Shown here piece after piece: positions 33,755 through 42,060 of a stretch of 64,000 nucleotides of DNA (the first letter of the stretch is position 1; every line of letters begins with the position of its first letter). The notes under the pieces are model-generated. The model was given only the letters and a program-made list of their open reading frames with translations. It ran no database searches and was not told the DNA's origin. A program made the position numbers and the translations under genes. Origin of the DNA: Psychrobacter lutiphocae DSM 21542 (lineage in GTDB: Bacteria; Pseudomonadota; Gammaproteobacteria; Pseudomonadales; Moraxellaceae). The stretch is from assembly GCF_000382145.1 (NCBI RefSeq), contig NZ_KB907640.1, forward strand, positions 1-64,000, in the 5' to 3' direction.

Positions 33755-34922
33755 GTTAACCACCGCATAGGTGGCTTAGAAATTGGTGATCAAATAATCC
33801 GATTGAACCTTGGTGTTAACCACCGCATAGGTGGCTTAGAAAAACCCCTCAGCGTGGAAGGACAAGCTTATTGGGTTAACCACCGCATAGGTGGCTTAGA
33901 AAAATGGACTAAAACAACATGAACAAACAGCTATGTTAACCACCGCATAGGTGGCTTAGAAAATTTGCCAGAAGTAATTAGGGTTATGCTCTGCGTTAAC
34001 CACCGCATAGGTGGCTTAGAAAAAGAAAAGACCAGCACAAATAAATATGATGGTGTTAACCACCGCATAGGTGGCTTAGAAAAATTAATGTAGAACTGGT
34101 CATCGACACGCTTAGTTAACCACCGCATAGGTGGCTTAGAAACTTTGTGCTAGCTGTCTGTACTTTGTCATCTAGTTAACCACCGCATAGGTGGCTTAGA
34201 AAAATGATAACTAACTGGAGTAACAGACATGAGTGTTAACCACCGCATAGGTGGCTTAGAAATTTGACTTAAATGATGAATTAAATTGCTAATGGTTAAC
34301 CACCGCATAGGTGGCTTAGAAAATCATTGGTTTATTAACTCGAATAGTTGTATGGTTAACCACCGCATAGGTGGCTTAGAAATAGTGATATGGATGAAAT
34401 GTTATTGTTATTCAGTTAACCACCGCATAGGTGGCTTAGAAATTTTAATTAATGGTCTCTGTTGACTATGAGTTGTTAACCACCGCATAGGTGGCTTAGA
34501 AAGTAATCAGATGTTACTATATTCATTGCTATTGGTTAACCACCGCATAGGTGGCTTAGAAATTGGGTCATTAATGCGTTTGAGTCTGTAAATAGTTAAC
34601 CACCGCATAGGTGGCTTAGAAACGTTACTGTTTTATTAAACTCAAACCCTTTTTGTTAACCACCGCATAGGTGGCTTAGAAAAAAGACAAAGCGCAGACA
34701 GACTTTAATAACTTGTTAACCACCGCATAGGTGGCTTAGAAAACAGATGCAATAAGTGTAGGTTTGGGTAAGGGGTTAACCACCGCATAGGTGGCTTAGA
34801 AAATCGAATTACTACTCACTGAACGTAGTGAATTGTTAACCACCGCATAGGTGGCTTAGAAAATCCATAATCAGACGCTCCATGCTGTCACCACGTTAAC
34901 CACCGCATAGGTGGCTTAGCTT
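33755..34922 (+). CRISPR. Type I-F CRISPR array, 20 repeats and 19 spacers
   Basis: The 28-base repeat starts GTTAACCACC, ends GGTGGCTTAGAAA, and has a CCACC/GGTGG stem around GCATA, the form of type I-F repeats. The period is exactly 60 bases throughout: every one of the 19 spacers is 32 bases. The first 19 repeats are identical; the twentieth ends CTT in place of AAA, marking the leader-distal end on the right. No cas1, cas2-3 or csy gene occurs in the 64 kb, so the array depends on cas genes elsewhere or is orphaned. The uniform repeats argue against long decay. Spacers differ from one another, and I saw none that matches the window. Confidence 0.99.
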
Positions 34923-35254
34923 AATAGGGTGCGATCCATGCACCGACATCAAATAAGTATTGCGTTAATGGTGCGCACTGTAAAATCTTATCAGCGTGTA
35001 GTCTTAGCTTTTTTGATGTGAGTGTGGTCTTGGGGTGCGGTTTAGCCTCGATTGAAGCGGATATACTGGCGTAGCTCATGGCGATGCGGACTGTGGCGAG
35101 AGGCGGTGTCGTGGTAGCAGTAACGACTCTGGTCACGGTAGTCCGCACGCCATGAGCAAGACAGATAGTAGCGAAAAGCGAGATTGGCTCCGTTAGTTTA
35201 TAACGGTTTATTGCTAGTTGTTTATTTGCAGTTGCTCACTATCTGGGTCTGTCG
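34923..35254. other. Region between the CRISPR array and xerD
   Basis: About 330 bases, more GC-rich than the array. It contains a long imperfect palindrome at 35074-35157 (listed separately). A 75-codon minus-strand frame spans most of it, but it has no ribosome site, starts inside the palindrome and shows no recognisable protein character, so I do not call it a gene. Confidence 0.5.
35074..35157. repeat. 84-base GC-rich imperfect palindrome
   Basis: The left arm GCTCATGGCGATGCGGACT and the right arm AGTCCGCACGCCATGAGC are inverted copies apart from one inserted base; inner parts (GAGAG/CTCT) pair in part. It could be a miniature mobile element or a strongly folding RNA. Confidence 0.6.
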
Positions 35255-36193
35255 TTATCCCCTAGGATGATGCGCTTCATGCAGCTGCTGCAAGCGAGCA
35301 GTGGCGACATGGGTGTAAATCTGTGTAGTGGATAAGTCGCTGTGGCCAAGTAACAGCTGTACGCTACGTAAGTCGGCACCATGATTAAGTAAGTGAGTGG
35401 CGAAAGCATGGCGTAAGCTGTGTGGCGATAGGCTGTCTTCGATGCCAGCTTGTTTGGCGTATTTTTTGATCATATACCAGAAGTTTTGCCGCGTCATATA
35501 TCCGCCTTGTGTGGTTAAAAAGACGGCTTGGCAGTTGCCAGTTTTTAAATGTGCGACCAGTTCACCTCGGGCATGGGTTAAGTAGTCTTCCAAAGCCTCA
35601 CTGGCGTATTCACCCAAGGGTACCAAGCGGGTTTTGTTACCTTTCCCCGTGATTTGTAGCCAGCCAGCATTTAGGTTGACTTGCTCCAGCGATAAGTCCA
35701 TCAGCTCGCTAACGCGTAGACCACAAGCATATAGCACCTCCAACATCGCCTTGTCACGCAGACCCAGTGCGGTACTGGTATCTGGCGCCGATAGTAGATT
35801 TTCGACATCTGCTTCGGATAAGTCTTTGGGTAGAGAGCGGCCAATCTTAGGGGTCTTGATGCGCTCACAGGGGCTGTCTTCTCGGCGCTCATTGCCCACC
35901 ATCCATAGGTAAAACTGACGCAAACTTGAGAGCATGCGTGCTTGGGTGCGTGGGGTTTTGCCTTGCTGGTTTAGGGTGACCAAGCACTGCATCACGTCCA
36001 TTTCTGTCCATAAAGTAAGGGCTTTGGTATTGGTGGTTTCGCACAGCTTTAAGTCACGTACATAGGCGTTACGGGTGCGGGTAGAGAGGCCGCGAGCGAG
36101 CATGGCTTGTCGAAACTCGGTGATGTAAGCTGGCTCGTCATCGACAGCTAAGGCTTTGGGTTGTCTGGGTTGTATCGCTCTGTCTCGGCTCAT
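35255..36193 (-). CDS. xerD: Site-specific tyrosine recombinase XerD
   Basis: 312 aa. The recombinase set is complete: Arg160 (GLRVSEL), Lys184 (GKGNK), His258 and Arg261 (SPHSLRHAF), His284 (LLGHSDLS), Tyr293 nucleophile (TQIYTH). The TRQNFW and final LHEAHHPRG patterns are those of XerD rather than XerC. With XerC it resolves chromosome dimers at dif under FtsK control. Being next to a CRISPR array and a palindrome might suggest a mobile-element integrase, but the close fit to XerD argues for the housekeeping enzyme. GAGAG precedes the ATG. Confidence 0.93.
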   Translation of the reverse strand: MSRDRAIQPRQPKALAVDDEPAYITEFRQAMLARGLSTRTRNAYVRDLKLCETTNTKALTLWTEMDVMQCLVTLNQQGKTPRTQARMLSSLRQFYLWMVGNERREDSPCERIKTPKIGRSLPKDLSEADVENLLSAPDTSTALGLRDKAMLEVLYACGLRVSELMDLSLEQVNLNAGWLQITGKGNKTRLVPLGEYASEALEDYLTHARGELVAHLKTGNCQAVFLTTQGGYMTRQNFWYMIKKYAKQAGIEDSLSPHSLRHAFATHLLNHGADLRSVQLLLGHSDLSTTQIYTHVATARLQQLHEAHHPRG

Positions 36194-36275
36194 GTGTCGC
36201 TCTCAAAAATGCTCATCTCGTTCAATGTAATGTGGAATATATCATAAAAGTGGTATTGAGTTATTTTAACTCATC

Positions 36276-36301
36276 AAAAAGAGGCCAACGATAGTGGCCT
36301 C
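36276..36301 (-). terminator. Rho-independent terminator of the aldehyde dehydrogenase gene
   Basis: GAGGCCA (36281-36287) pairs with TGGCCTC (36295-36301) around a 7-base loop; on the minus strand T5 follows. Confidence 0.85.
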
Positions 36302-36352
36302 AGTGATAGATTAGGAATAAGTCGTTAAGTTGGATTGATGATGCAAAGTGGA

Positions 36353-37840
36353 TTATAGCCCGTAATCACGAGGCTCGCTTTGGAAAGAGATCCAATGGGT
36401 CTTGGTGAACTCTTCTAGGATATATTCGCTGTTAAAGCGACCAATGCCAGAGTTTTTGATCCCACCAAAAGCGACCATGCTTTCATCATTAACGGGCATA
36501 TCATTAATATGAGTCATGCCAGCTTGTATCCCTTTGGCAAAGCGCATGCCACGTTGCATATCACGGGTAAACACCGCACTAGATAGCCCAAACTGGGTAT
36601 CATTCGCAAGCTTTAACGCCTCTTCTTCGTCTTTGGCCTTAACGATAGCTACTAAAGGGCCAAAGATTTCATTGCGGAATAAGTCCATGTCAGGGGTAAC
36701 GTCTGTAAAGATATAAGGGTGTACCAGTTGACCTTCGATGTTACCTTCAAGCGTCAAAGTAGCGCCTTCTTGTTTTGCTGTTTTGATTTTTTGTTTGAGC
36801 GAATCAAGTTGGTTTTTATTGATAATAGGACCAATAAATGTATCTTCATCGTTTGGATTACCAACTTTTAGGCTTGCAACTTTTGCTTTAAACTTCTCGA
36901 CAAAGGTATCATAAACCGCTTCTTCTACGATAATACGGTTGATGGCCATACAAATTTGACCTTGGTGTAAAAATTTGCCAAATACCGCTGCTTTGACTGC
37001 TTGATCTAGATCGGCATCTTCGAGCACCACAAAGGGGTTGTTACCGCCTAGCTCCAGTGCAACATCTTTGATATAGTCGCCACTAAAGGCAATCTCACCG
37101 ATGTGCTTGCCGACAGGCGTAGAGCCAGTAAATGATACTAAGCTGGGGATATCGTTGGTCACTATTGCATCACCAATCTCACTACCTGCACCGATGACAA
37201 CGTTTAATACGCCTTTGGGTAAGCCAGCTTCTTCAAATAACTTGGCAAGTAATAAGGCACCAGTTACTGGGGTATCACTGGCAGGTTTTAATACCACCGC
37301 ATTCCCTAGAGCAATAGCAGGCGCAAGTGAGCGCTGAGTTAAATGCAGTGGGAAGTTCCAAGGACTGATTAAGGCAATCACTCCTACGGGGTCACGGAAG
37401 ATGTAGTTTTCTTTACCAGGAGTGTTGGATGGACGGATTTCTCCGTGCATACGGTTAGGATAGGTGGCGGCCTCCACAGTCACAGCACGAGCGATGGTCA
37501 ATTCAACTTCTGCTTTGATACGCGTACTTCCAGACTCTTTGATCAGCCAATCGATAATCTCTTCATGACGATCATCCATCAGTTGGATGACTTTGTTGAG
37601 GAGGGCGGTGCGTTCAGCTGGGAGGGTCTTTGCCCATTGTTTTTGAGCTTGTTGAGCTGCTTGAAACGCTTGATCTAGTTGTGCCCTTGTTGCTTGTTGA
37701 ATCTCAACTAAGGTATCCCCGTTGTAGGGGTTGCTGTCTGTATTGATGGTGTCATCTTCGCCTTTTACCCATTCACCAGCGATATACTGTAAATGAAAGT
37801 CACTATATGCTGTGTTTGTATTGTCATTATGCGTATTCAT
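36353..37840 (-). CDS. NAD(P)-dependent aldehyde dehydrogenase
   Basis: 495 aa. The ALDH features are complete: SPWNFPLHL, the GSTPVGKHIG nucleotide loop, catalytic Glu in ALELGGNNP and catalytic Cys in GQICMAINR, then EIFGPLVAI. These enzymes oxidise aldehydes to acids. The pattern resembles aromatic (benzaldehyde/vanillin type) dehydrogenases, but the substrate is only a guess, since no catabolic neighbours are present. AAAGGA precedes the ATG. Confidence 0.92.
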   Translation of the reverse strand: MNTHNDNTNTAYSDFHLQYIAGEWVKGEDDTINTDSNPYNGDTLVEIQQATRAQLDQAFQAAQQAQKQWAKTLPAERTALLNKVIQLMDDRHEEIIDWLIKESGSTRIKAEVELTIARAVTVEAATYPNRMHGEIRPSNTPGKENYIFRDPVGVIALISPWNFPLHLTQRSLAPAIALGNAVVLKPASDTPVTGALLLAKLFEEAGLPKGVLNVVIGAGSEIGDAIVTNDIPSLVSFTGSTPVGKHIGEIAFSGDYIKDVALELGGNNPFVVLEDADLDQAVKAAVFGKFLHQGQICMAINRIIVEEAVYDTFVEKFKAKVASLKVGNPNDEDTFIGPIINKNQLDSLKQKIKTAKQEGATLTLEGNIEGQLVHPYIFTDVTPDMDLFRNEIFGPLVAIVKAKDEEEALKLANDTQFGLSSAVFTRDMQRGMRFAKGIQAGMTHINDMPVNDESMVAFGGIKNSGIGRFNSEYILEEFTKTHWISFQSEPRDYGL

Positions 37841-38252
37841 AGTAAATCCTTTGATGTTGTTAGGGTGATGCCTATTATTATTTTGCAGCTATTTAGAGGT
37901 TGTATAGCTGTATGGCAAAGTTTTGACTTAGTTGGCTTGCTATTGAACCAATAAATTCGACCTATTGAATAAGCACTCTATTAGTGCAATAAGCTCAATA
38001 GGCATTCAATAAGTGCTTGGTTTACAAGCTTAATTTGTAAACCAGCACTTAATTTGGCAAGTCAGCTAATCAATAATCCTAATCTAGCATAAGAGATAAT
38101 GGTAATTTGTACGCAGAGGCTAAACTCTTGTTTGCCAATCGTAACCACCTTGTTTGGGCGTAATGTTTTGTAAGGATATTTTTATAAGTGAGTAACTGGT
38201 TAAGATTCTCTTAATGAATTATGGGTGTGATTCGTCAACATTATACGCAGTA
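37841..38252. other. Intergenic region with two consecutive palindromes
   Basis: About 410 AT-rich bases between the aldehyde dehydrogenase and an antiporter gene, both on the minus strand. No ORF is supported. It must hold the upstream control of the dehydrogenase; apart from the palindromes at 37961-38050 nothing was recognised. Confidence 0.5.
37961..38050. repeat. Two adjacent palindromes
   Basis: The first (37961-38002) pairs CCTATTGA/TCAATAGG and inner GCAC/GTGC. The second (38011-38050) pairs AAGTGCTTGGTTTACAA with TTGTAAACCAGCACTT, one bulged base, loop of seven. Neither has a T run, so they are not simple terminators. Confidence 0.6.
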
Positions 38253-39530
38253 CTATTTGTTGAGTTGGTTTAACTCAGCAATGCGGTATCTATTTTTACC
38301 CTCACTAGATTTACCAGCAAGCTTTTTGATCGTTGTGCCTTGGATAATGATAGAAAACACAACCACAGCGTAAGTCATAATAAGTATGTAGTCTCGGAAG
38401 ATGCTTTCAGGTAGTGACAGTGCCATGGCGACAGATAGTCCGCCACGCAGTCCACCCCAAGTCAGTATGCGAATGGAGCGAGGGGAGAAGAAATACCATT
38501 TTTTTAAAATACTGACAGGAATGGCGACACTTAGCCAGCGTCCAAATAATACAATCGCAATAGCCAACAGACCTAAGAACATATGATTGATGTCTGTTGG
38601 CAATAATAAGAGCACTACGCCTAACATGACGAATAGGACAGTGTTTAGTATTTCATCGATCACTTCCCAGAAGGTGTATAAAGACTCTCTACTTTTTACG
38701 CCCATATTATTAGAGACCAGATGCCCAAACACCAAACCTGTAATAACCACTGTGATTGCTGCTGAAACGCCAATCCATTCAGCAAACTGAAAGCTACCAA
38801 ATACCAAGGCTAAACTCAGTAGTATTTCGATATGATAATCTGTGGTACTACGCATTAGTAAGTAAACGATATAACTACTCATGGCACCTAATAAGATTGC
38901 GCCACCAACATTTTGCACAAAAAATAAGCCAACCTCTGCGGCACTCATGGTATCTGCATTGATAGCTAACGCAAAGAAAAAGGTAAAGATAACCAGACCG
39001 ATACCATCATTGAATAAGGACTCACCGCACACATCCATCTCTAGCCCTTTAGAAACCCCAATAGAGCGTAATATTGCCAATACAGCGATAGGGTCAGTTG
39101 GAGAAATAAGGGCCGCAAAGGTCAGGCAGTAAAGCAGAGGAATATCCACACCATCAATGATGCTTATGGTGAGATACATCAGATAGCCCACGACCAAAGT
39201 AGAAATCAATACGCCACAAATTGCTAATACGGTAATAGGTATCAGTCTAGGCTTTAAGTCTTCAGACTTAATATTAATAGCGCCTGCAAATAGTAGTGCT
39301 CCTAACATACCTTGAATGAGAGTCTCACCAAAATGCACTTTGCTAATCATTTCGGTCATGATGTCATTATGAATAATGCCGACCCATTTTGCGAATAAAA
39401 TAAGTAAAGACATCACAAGGGCAATAAGCATGACCCCAATGGTACGATGTAGTTTGATGTATCGGTCGTTGATAACAGCAAAAATAGCGGTAACGACCAA
39501 TACTAAGGCAATAATATTAAAGGTACTCAT
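38253..39530 (-). CDS. Cation:proton antiporter (CPA1/NhaP type), short form
   Basis: 425 aa with about 12 membrane helices and essentially no cytoplasmic tail. Ion-site motifs typical of CPA1 exchangers are present: AALISPTDPIAVLAIL and SLFNDGIGLVIFTF, plus a late TWGGLRGGLSVAMALSLP. It should exchange Na+ (or K+) for H+ and help pH and salt balance. It lacks the nucleotide-binding domain of the longer antiporter at 8872-11133, so the two are not duplicates. GGA lies upstream of the ATG. Confidence 0.93.
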   Translation of the reverse strand: MSTFNIIALVLVVTAIFAVINDRYIKLHRTIGVMLIALVMSLLILFAKWVGIIHNDIMTEMISKVHFGETLIQGMLGALLFAGAINIKSEDLKPRLIPITVLAICGVLISTLVVGYLMYLTISIIDGVDIPLLYCLTFAALISPTDPIAVLAILRSIGVSKGLEMDVCGESLFNDGIGLVIFTFFFALAINADTMSAAEVGLFFVQNVGGAILLGAMSSYIVYLLMRSTTDYHIEILLSLALVFGSFQFAEWIGVSAAITVVITGLVFGHLVSNNMGVKSRESLYTFWEVIDEILNTVLFVMLGVVLLLLPTDINHMFLGLLAIAIVLFGRWLSVAIPVSILKKWYFFSPRSIRILTWGGLRGGLSVAMALSLPESIFRDYILIMTYAVVVFSIIIQGTTIKKLAGKSSEGKNRYRIAELNQLNK

Positions 39531-39592
39531 GATCCAGATTCCGATGGTTAGAGTATATTGCTAGTATAGATTTGAACTATCGTCAGTACACT

Positions 39593-39970
39593 TTAACCCT
39601 GCTTTTTTTGTACCACATAGCGATATAGGATATCGGTGTGGTTGTCACTGTCACCTTCTGGATTGTCTTGCTCTGATTTTTCGACCAAGGTGTGCCCCAA
39701 ATGACGACAAAAGTTTGGGATGTCACGGGTGGTAGCAGGGTCAGTGGCTAGAATTTCGATATGGTCACCCCCATCGGCTTTGCGTATGGCACGGTGCAAT
39801 AGCATCACCGGCTCAGGGCAAATCAGGCCTTGGGTATCGAGCTGATGTTGAATAGGATGGTCTGTACTGTTACTGCTACTGTTACTGTTACTGTTACTGG
39901 CACTGCTATTGGTATGAGCACTGTTATTGGTGTCAGCATGGTCATTAATGTCAGTATTGGTGTTGGTCAT
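39593..39970 (-). CDS. tusA: TusA-family sulfurtransferase with Ser/Asn-rich N-terminus
   Basis: 125 aa from the ATG at 39970, chosen because GGGG lies upstream and the longer frame (72 more codons) is an Arg/His-rich artefact overlapping the next gene. The TusA domain (about 43-118) has the active Cys51 in LICPEP. TusA-type proteins pass persulfide sulfur, e.g. toward tRNA thiolation or molybdenum cofactor. The first 42 residues are Asn/Ser/Thr/His only, encoded partly by a CTGTTA-type hexamer repeat (39877-39900); standard TusA is about 80 aa. Whether this is the tRNA-thiolation TusA or a paralogue is open. Confidence 0.85.
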   Translation of the reverse strand: MTNTNTDINDHADTNNSAHTNSSASNSNSNSSSNSTDHPIQHQLDTQGLICPEPVMLLHRAIRKADGGDHIEILATDPATTRDIPNFCRHLGHTLVEKSEQDNPEGDSDNHTDILYRYVVQKKQG

Positions 39971-40088
39971 AATAATGTCCCCGATAGCTGTATTTTTGTG
40001 GTTTCTCTTATCTGTTTTTCTGTGCCTTCTGTGCCTTCTGTGTTTGCTGTGCCTTGTGTATCTTGTCCTAAGTCTAACGGGATGTTGC

Positions 40089-40631
40089 TTATTCTGTGTC
40101 TTGTTGCTGGTCATTAATAAACTTAAAAAAGCGCTTAAATGTTGCCTGAAACCAGTAAGCGACCCCAATCCAAGCTGCCATCGCAAGCCACAGCCAGTCA
40201 GACAGCGAAAATAGCAAGCAAATAATTAATAGCAAGCTGGCGCCACCGACACTGGTCACAAGCATAGACGGCTGGCTTAAGCGATAGCGATAGACCAAAA
40301 ATGCCTGATATAAAGTTACTGGAATAGTGAGGGCGATCAACACATAAGGCAAATAGTGGAATAATAAATATAGTTGATGACTGTCATGGAACATTTCAAG
40401 GCTAGCCAGCGTGCCAAATACCACAAAGGCAAAGATAGCCAATACAATGCATAGGATAGACATCCGGTTTAGCTTTTGCGCCTGCCGTAAGATATTGATA
40501 GCAACCACAGGAAAGCCAGCAATGCTGTTGGTTGTGGCATTAATCTGAGCCCCAGTGTTGGCATGATTTGCTGCTGTGGAGGTTGGCTGTGACTGTGTTT
40601 GCGATTGCGGATTAGTGGGCTGTGTGCTCAT
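40089..40631 (-). CDS. Small membrane protein, function unknown
   Basis: 180 aa. After a Gln/Ser/Thr/Asn-rich start (residues 1-40) there are about four membrane helices (near 58-78, 90-110, 127-147 and 148-165) and a short basic tail. I recognise no family. It lies between ruvX and tusA on the same strand with gaps of 73 and 118 bases, so co-transcription is possible. The gap toward tusA contains short degenerate repeats of a CTTCTGTGC kind. Confidence 0.6.
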   Translation of the reverse strand: MSTQPTNPQSQTQSQPTSTAANHANTGAQINATTNSIAGFPVVAINILRQAQKLNRMSILCIVLAIFAFVVFGTLASLEMFHDSHQLYLLFHYLPYVLIALTIPVTLYQAFLVYRYRLSQPSMLVTSVGGASLLLIICLLFSLSDWLWLAMAAWIGVAYWFQATFKRFFKFINDQQQDTE

Positions 40632-40704
40632 GGCTTAAGGCTTGTATGATGTGTGGGTTTGGTGACTGAATAGTTTGAGCGTTAATTTACTAACTGCCCC
40701 AAGC

Positions 40705-41304
40705 TTAATCTTTGATAGTGGCAATGTCTTGAGCGTGCTCAGGATGCCGCAAATAGCTTTGTAATAATAAGCAAGCAGCAATGTCATCAATCGGATCACG
40801 CTCGTTATTGATTAAGCCAAGCTCCCACGCCATCTCGCGCGCTTCTCTTGAGGTCAGACGCTCATCATATAGCATTACGGGTACTGGAATGCGCTGCTCC
40901 ATTAAGCGATGGGCAAGGCGACGGGCAAATTTGTGCGCCCGTTTTGCGAGCATAGAGCGGCTGCCATCCATATTTAGCGGTAGTCCGACAATGACGCTAC
41001 CGATTTTCCAAGTTTGGATAATGCCCAATAGGTTGTCCCAGTCTGCGGGCTGTCCATTATTCATGGCAAGAATATCAAAGGGGCGGGCGTCATGGGTGAG
41101 GGTATTGCCCAATGCCATTCCCATCTTTTTTACCCCATAGTCAAGTCCTAACAGGGTTTGAGGCTGGTTAGAGCTTTCTGCTTTGGATCGAAAAGCTAGG
41201 ATGTCATTAGGCTGTGTCTGGATCTTTGAATCGCTGTCTATTTGGAGGCTTTGAGGCATAGGGTTGTCGTTGTGCAAGTTGTTGTTATGCATGACCGATA
41301 TCAT
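40705..41304 (-). CDS. ruvX: RuvX/YqgF family RNase H-fold nuclease
   Basis: 199 aa. The core has [16 protein letters not shown] (first acidic residue), [21 protein letters not shown] and [13 protein letters not shown], the YqgF pattern. The family is linked to 16S rRNA 5' processing and to Holliday-junction resolution. A 45-residue polar N-terminal extension precedes the core, and the frame overlaps the 3' end of algH by 20 bases, the conserved algH-ruvX arrangement. A later in-frame Met at residue 5 is an alternative start. Confidence 0.93.
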   Translation of the reverse strand: MISVMHNNNLHNDNPMPQSLQIDSDSKIQTQPNDILAFRSKAESSNQPQTLLGLDYGVKKMGMALGNTLTHDARPFDILAMNNGQPADWDNLLGIIQTWKIGSVIVGLPLNMDGSRSMLAKRAHKFARRLAHRLMEQRIPVPVMLYDERLTSREAREMAWELGLINNERDPIDDIAACLLLQSYLRHPEHAQDIATIKD

Positions 41305-41848
41305 CGCTTAAAAAGTTAAAGTCAATACCAAGTTTATTGCCAGCAAGATGCCAGCGCTGCTCAAAAGGCACTTTGAATAATAAGGATAAATCTGCTGGGC
41401 AGACCAACCAATCGCCTTGAGCAATCTCTTGTTCTAATTGGCCTTTAAACCAACTGGCATGACCTAAGCATAAGTAGTAATGCTCGACACCTTGCCCAGC
41501 GGCAATGCGCTCAAGGATGTCTTTACTGGTTGTGATGCACACATTTTCAGAGATGGCAAAAGAAGAGGCCCAGGTAGGCTGTCCAGTATGCAAGACAAAG
41601 CCGACTTCTGGAAAGACAGGCCCACCCTCTAGAGGCATATCTTGCATGATGGTCTCGTTCTCGACTTCGATATCCAAGCCTTCTAGCAAGACACCAACCT
41701 TGGTATTTGCTATGGGTTTATTCACCATCAAACCGAGTACCCCTTGTTTGTCGTGGCGACAGATATAAATCAAGCTTTGCGCAAAGCGATCGTCTGGCAT
41801 ACTAGGGGCAGCAATTAAGAAGTGATGGGTTAAGTTATCAAGGCTCAT
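41285..41848 (-). CDS. algH: YqgE/AlgH family protein
   Basis: 187 aa from the ATG at 41848; a GTG two codons earlier is possible. The family pattern is clear: [12 protein letters not shown] at the start, [17 protein letters not shown], the LEGGPV-type [16 protein letters not shown], and a late [13 protein letters not shown] segment. AlgH was named for alginate regulation in Pseudomonas, but its biochemical role is not settled. It is followed by ruvX with overlap, as in most gammaproteobacteria. Confidence 0.93.
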   Translation of the reverse strand: MSLDNLTHHFLIAAPSMPDDRFAQSLIYICRHDKQGVLGLMVNKPIANTKVGVLLEGLDIEVENETIMQDMPLEGGPVFPEVGFVLHTGQPTWASSFAISENVCITTSKDILERIAAGQGVEHYYLCLGHASWFKGQLEQEIAQGDWLVCPADLSLLFKVPFEQRWHLAGNKLGIDFNFLSDDIGHA

Positions 41849-42060
41849 AGACACAGTCAGTTTTTAGATATAAAAGTTAAGTATAGGGATAAGGTATGAT
41901 TATAGTATGGGGATAAATGCCAGATAAGCAAGCGCTGTCAAATTATGGTACTGCTGTCAGTTTATGGCGCTATGTGGCTTGTTGTGCTATTTAGTCAGTT
42001 TATGGCTAGGGGGTTTAGTCTTTAACCATAACTAGTGGCTCTAACCTATGGCTAATGGCA

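Noticed and set aside
33931-34128. 65-codon minus-strand ORF within the CRISPR array, rich in a repeated MRWLT motif
   Set aside because: It is the repeat unit read in frame across 60-base periods (60 is divisible by three), not a gene.
34921-35148. 75-codon minus-strand ORF right of the array
   Set aside because: No ribosome site, Thr/Ala-biased composition, and it starts within a palindrome; no recognisable domain.
35255-36193. Reading the tyrosine recombinase as an integrase of a mobile island carrying the CRISPR array
   Set aside because: The sequence fits housekeeping XerD end to end, and no attachment repeats or island genes surround it.
37841-38252. Palindromes as the terminator of a gene on either strand
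   Set aside because: Neither stem is followed by a T run on either strand, and the dehydrogenase and antiporter genes lie in the same direction with this DNA between them.
39971-40186. 72-codon N-terminal extension of the tusA frame
   Set aside because: Arg/His-rich and overlaps the neighbouring membrane-protein gene; a ribosome site precedes the internal ATG at 39970.
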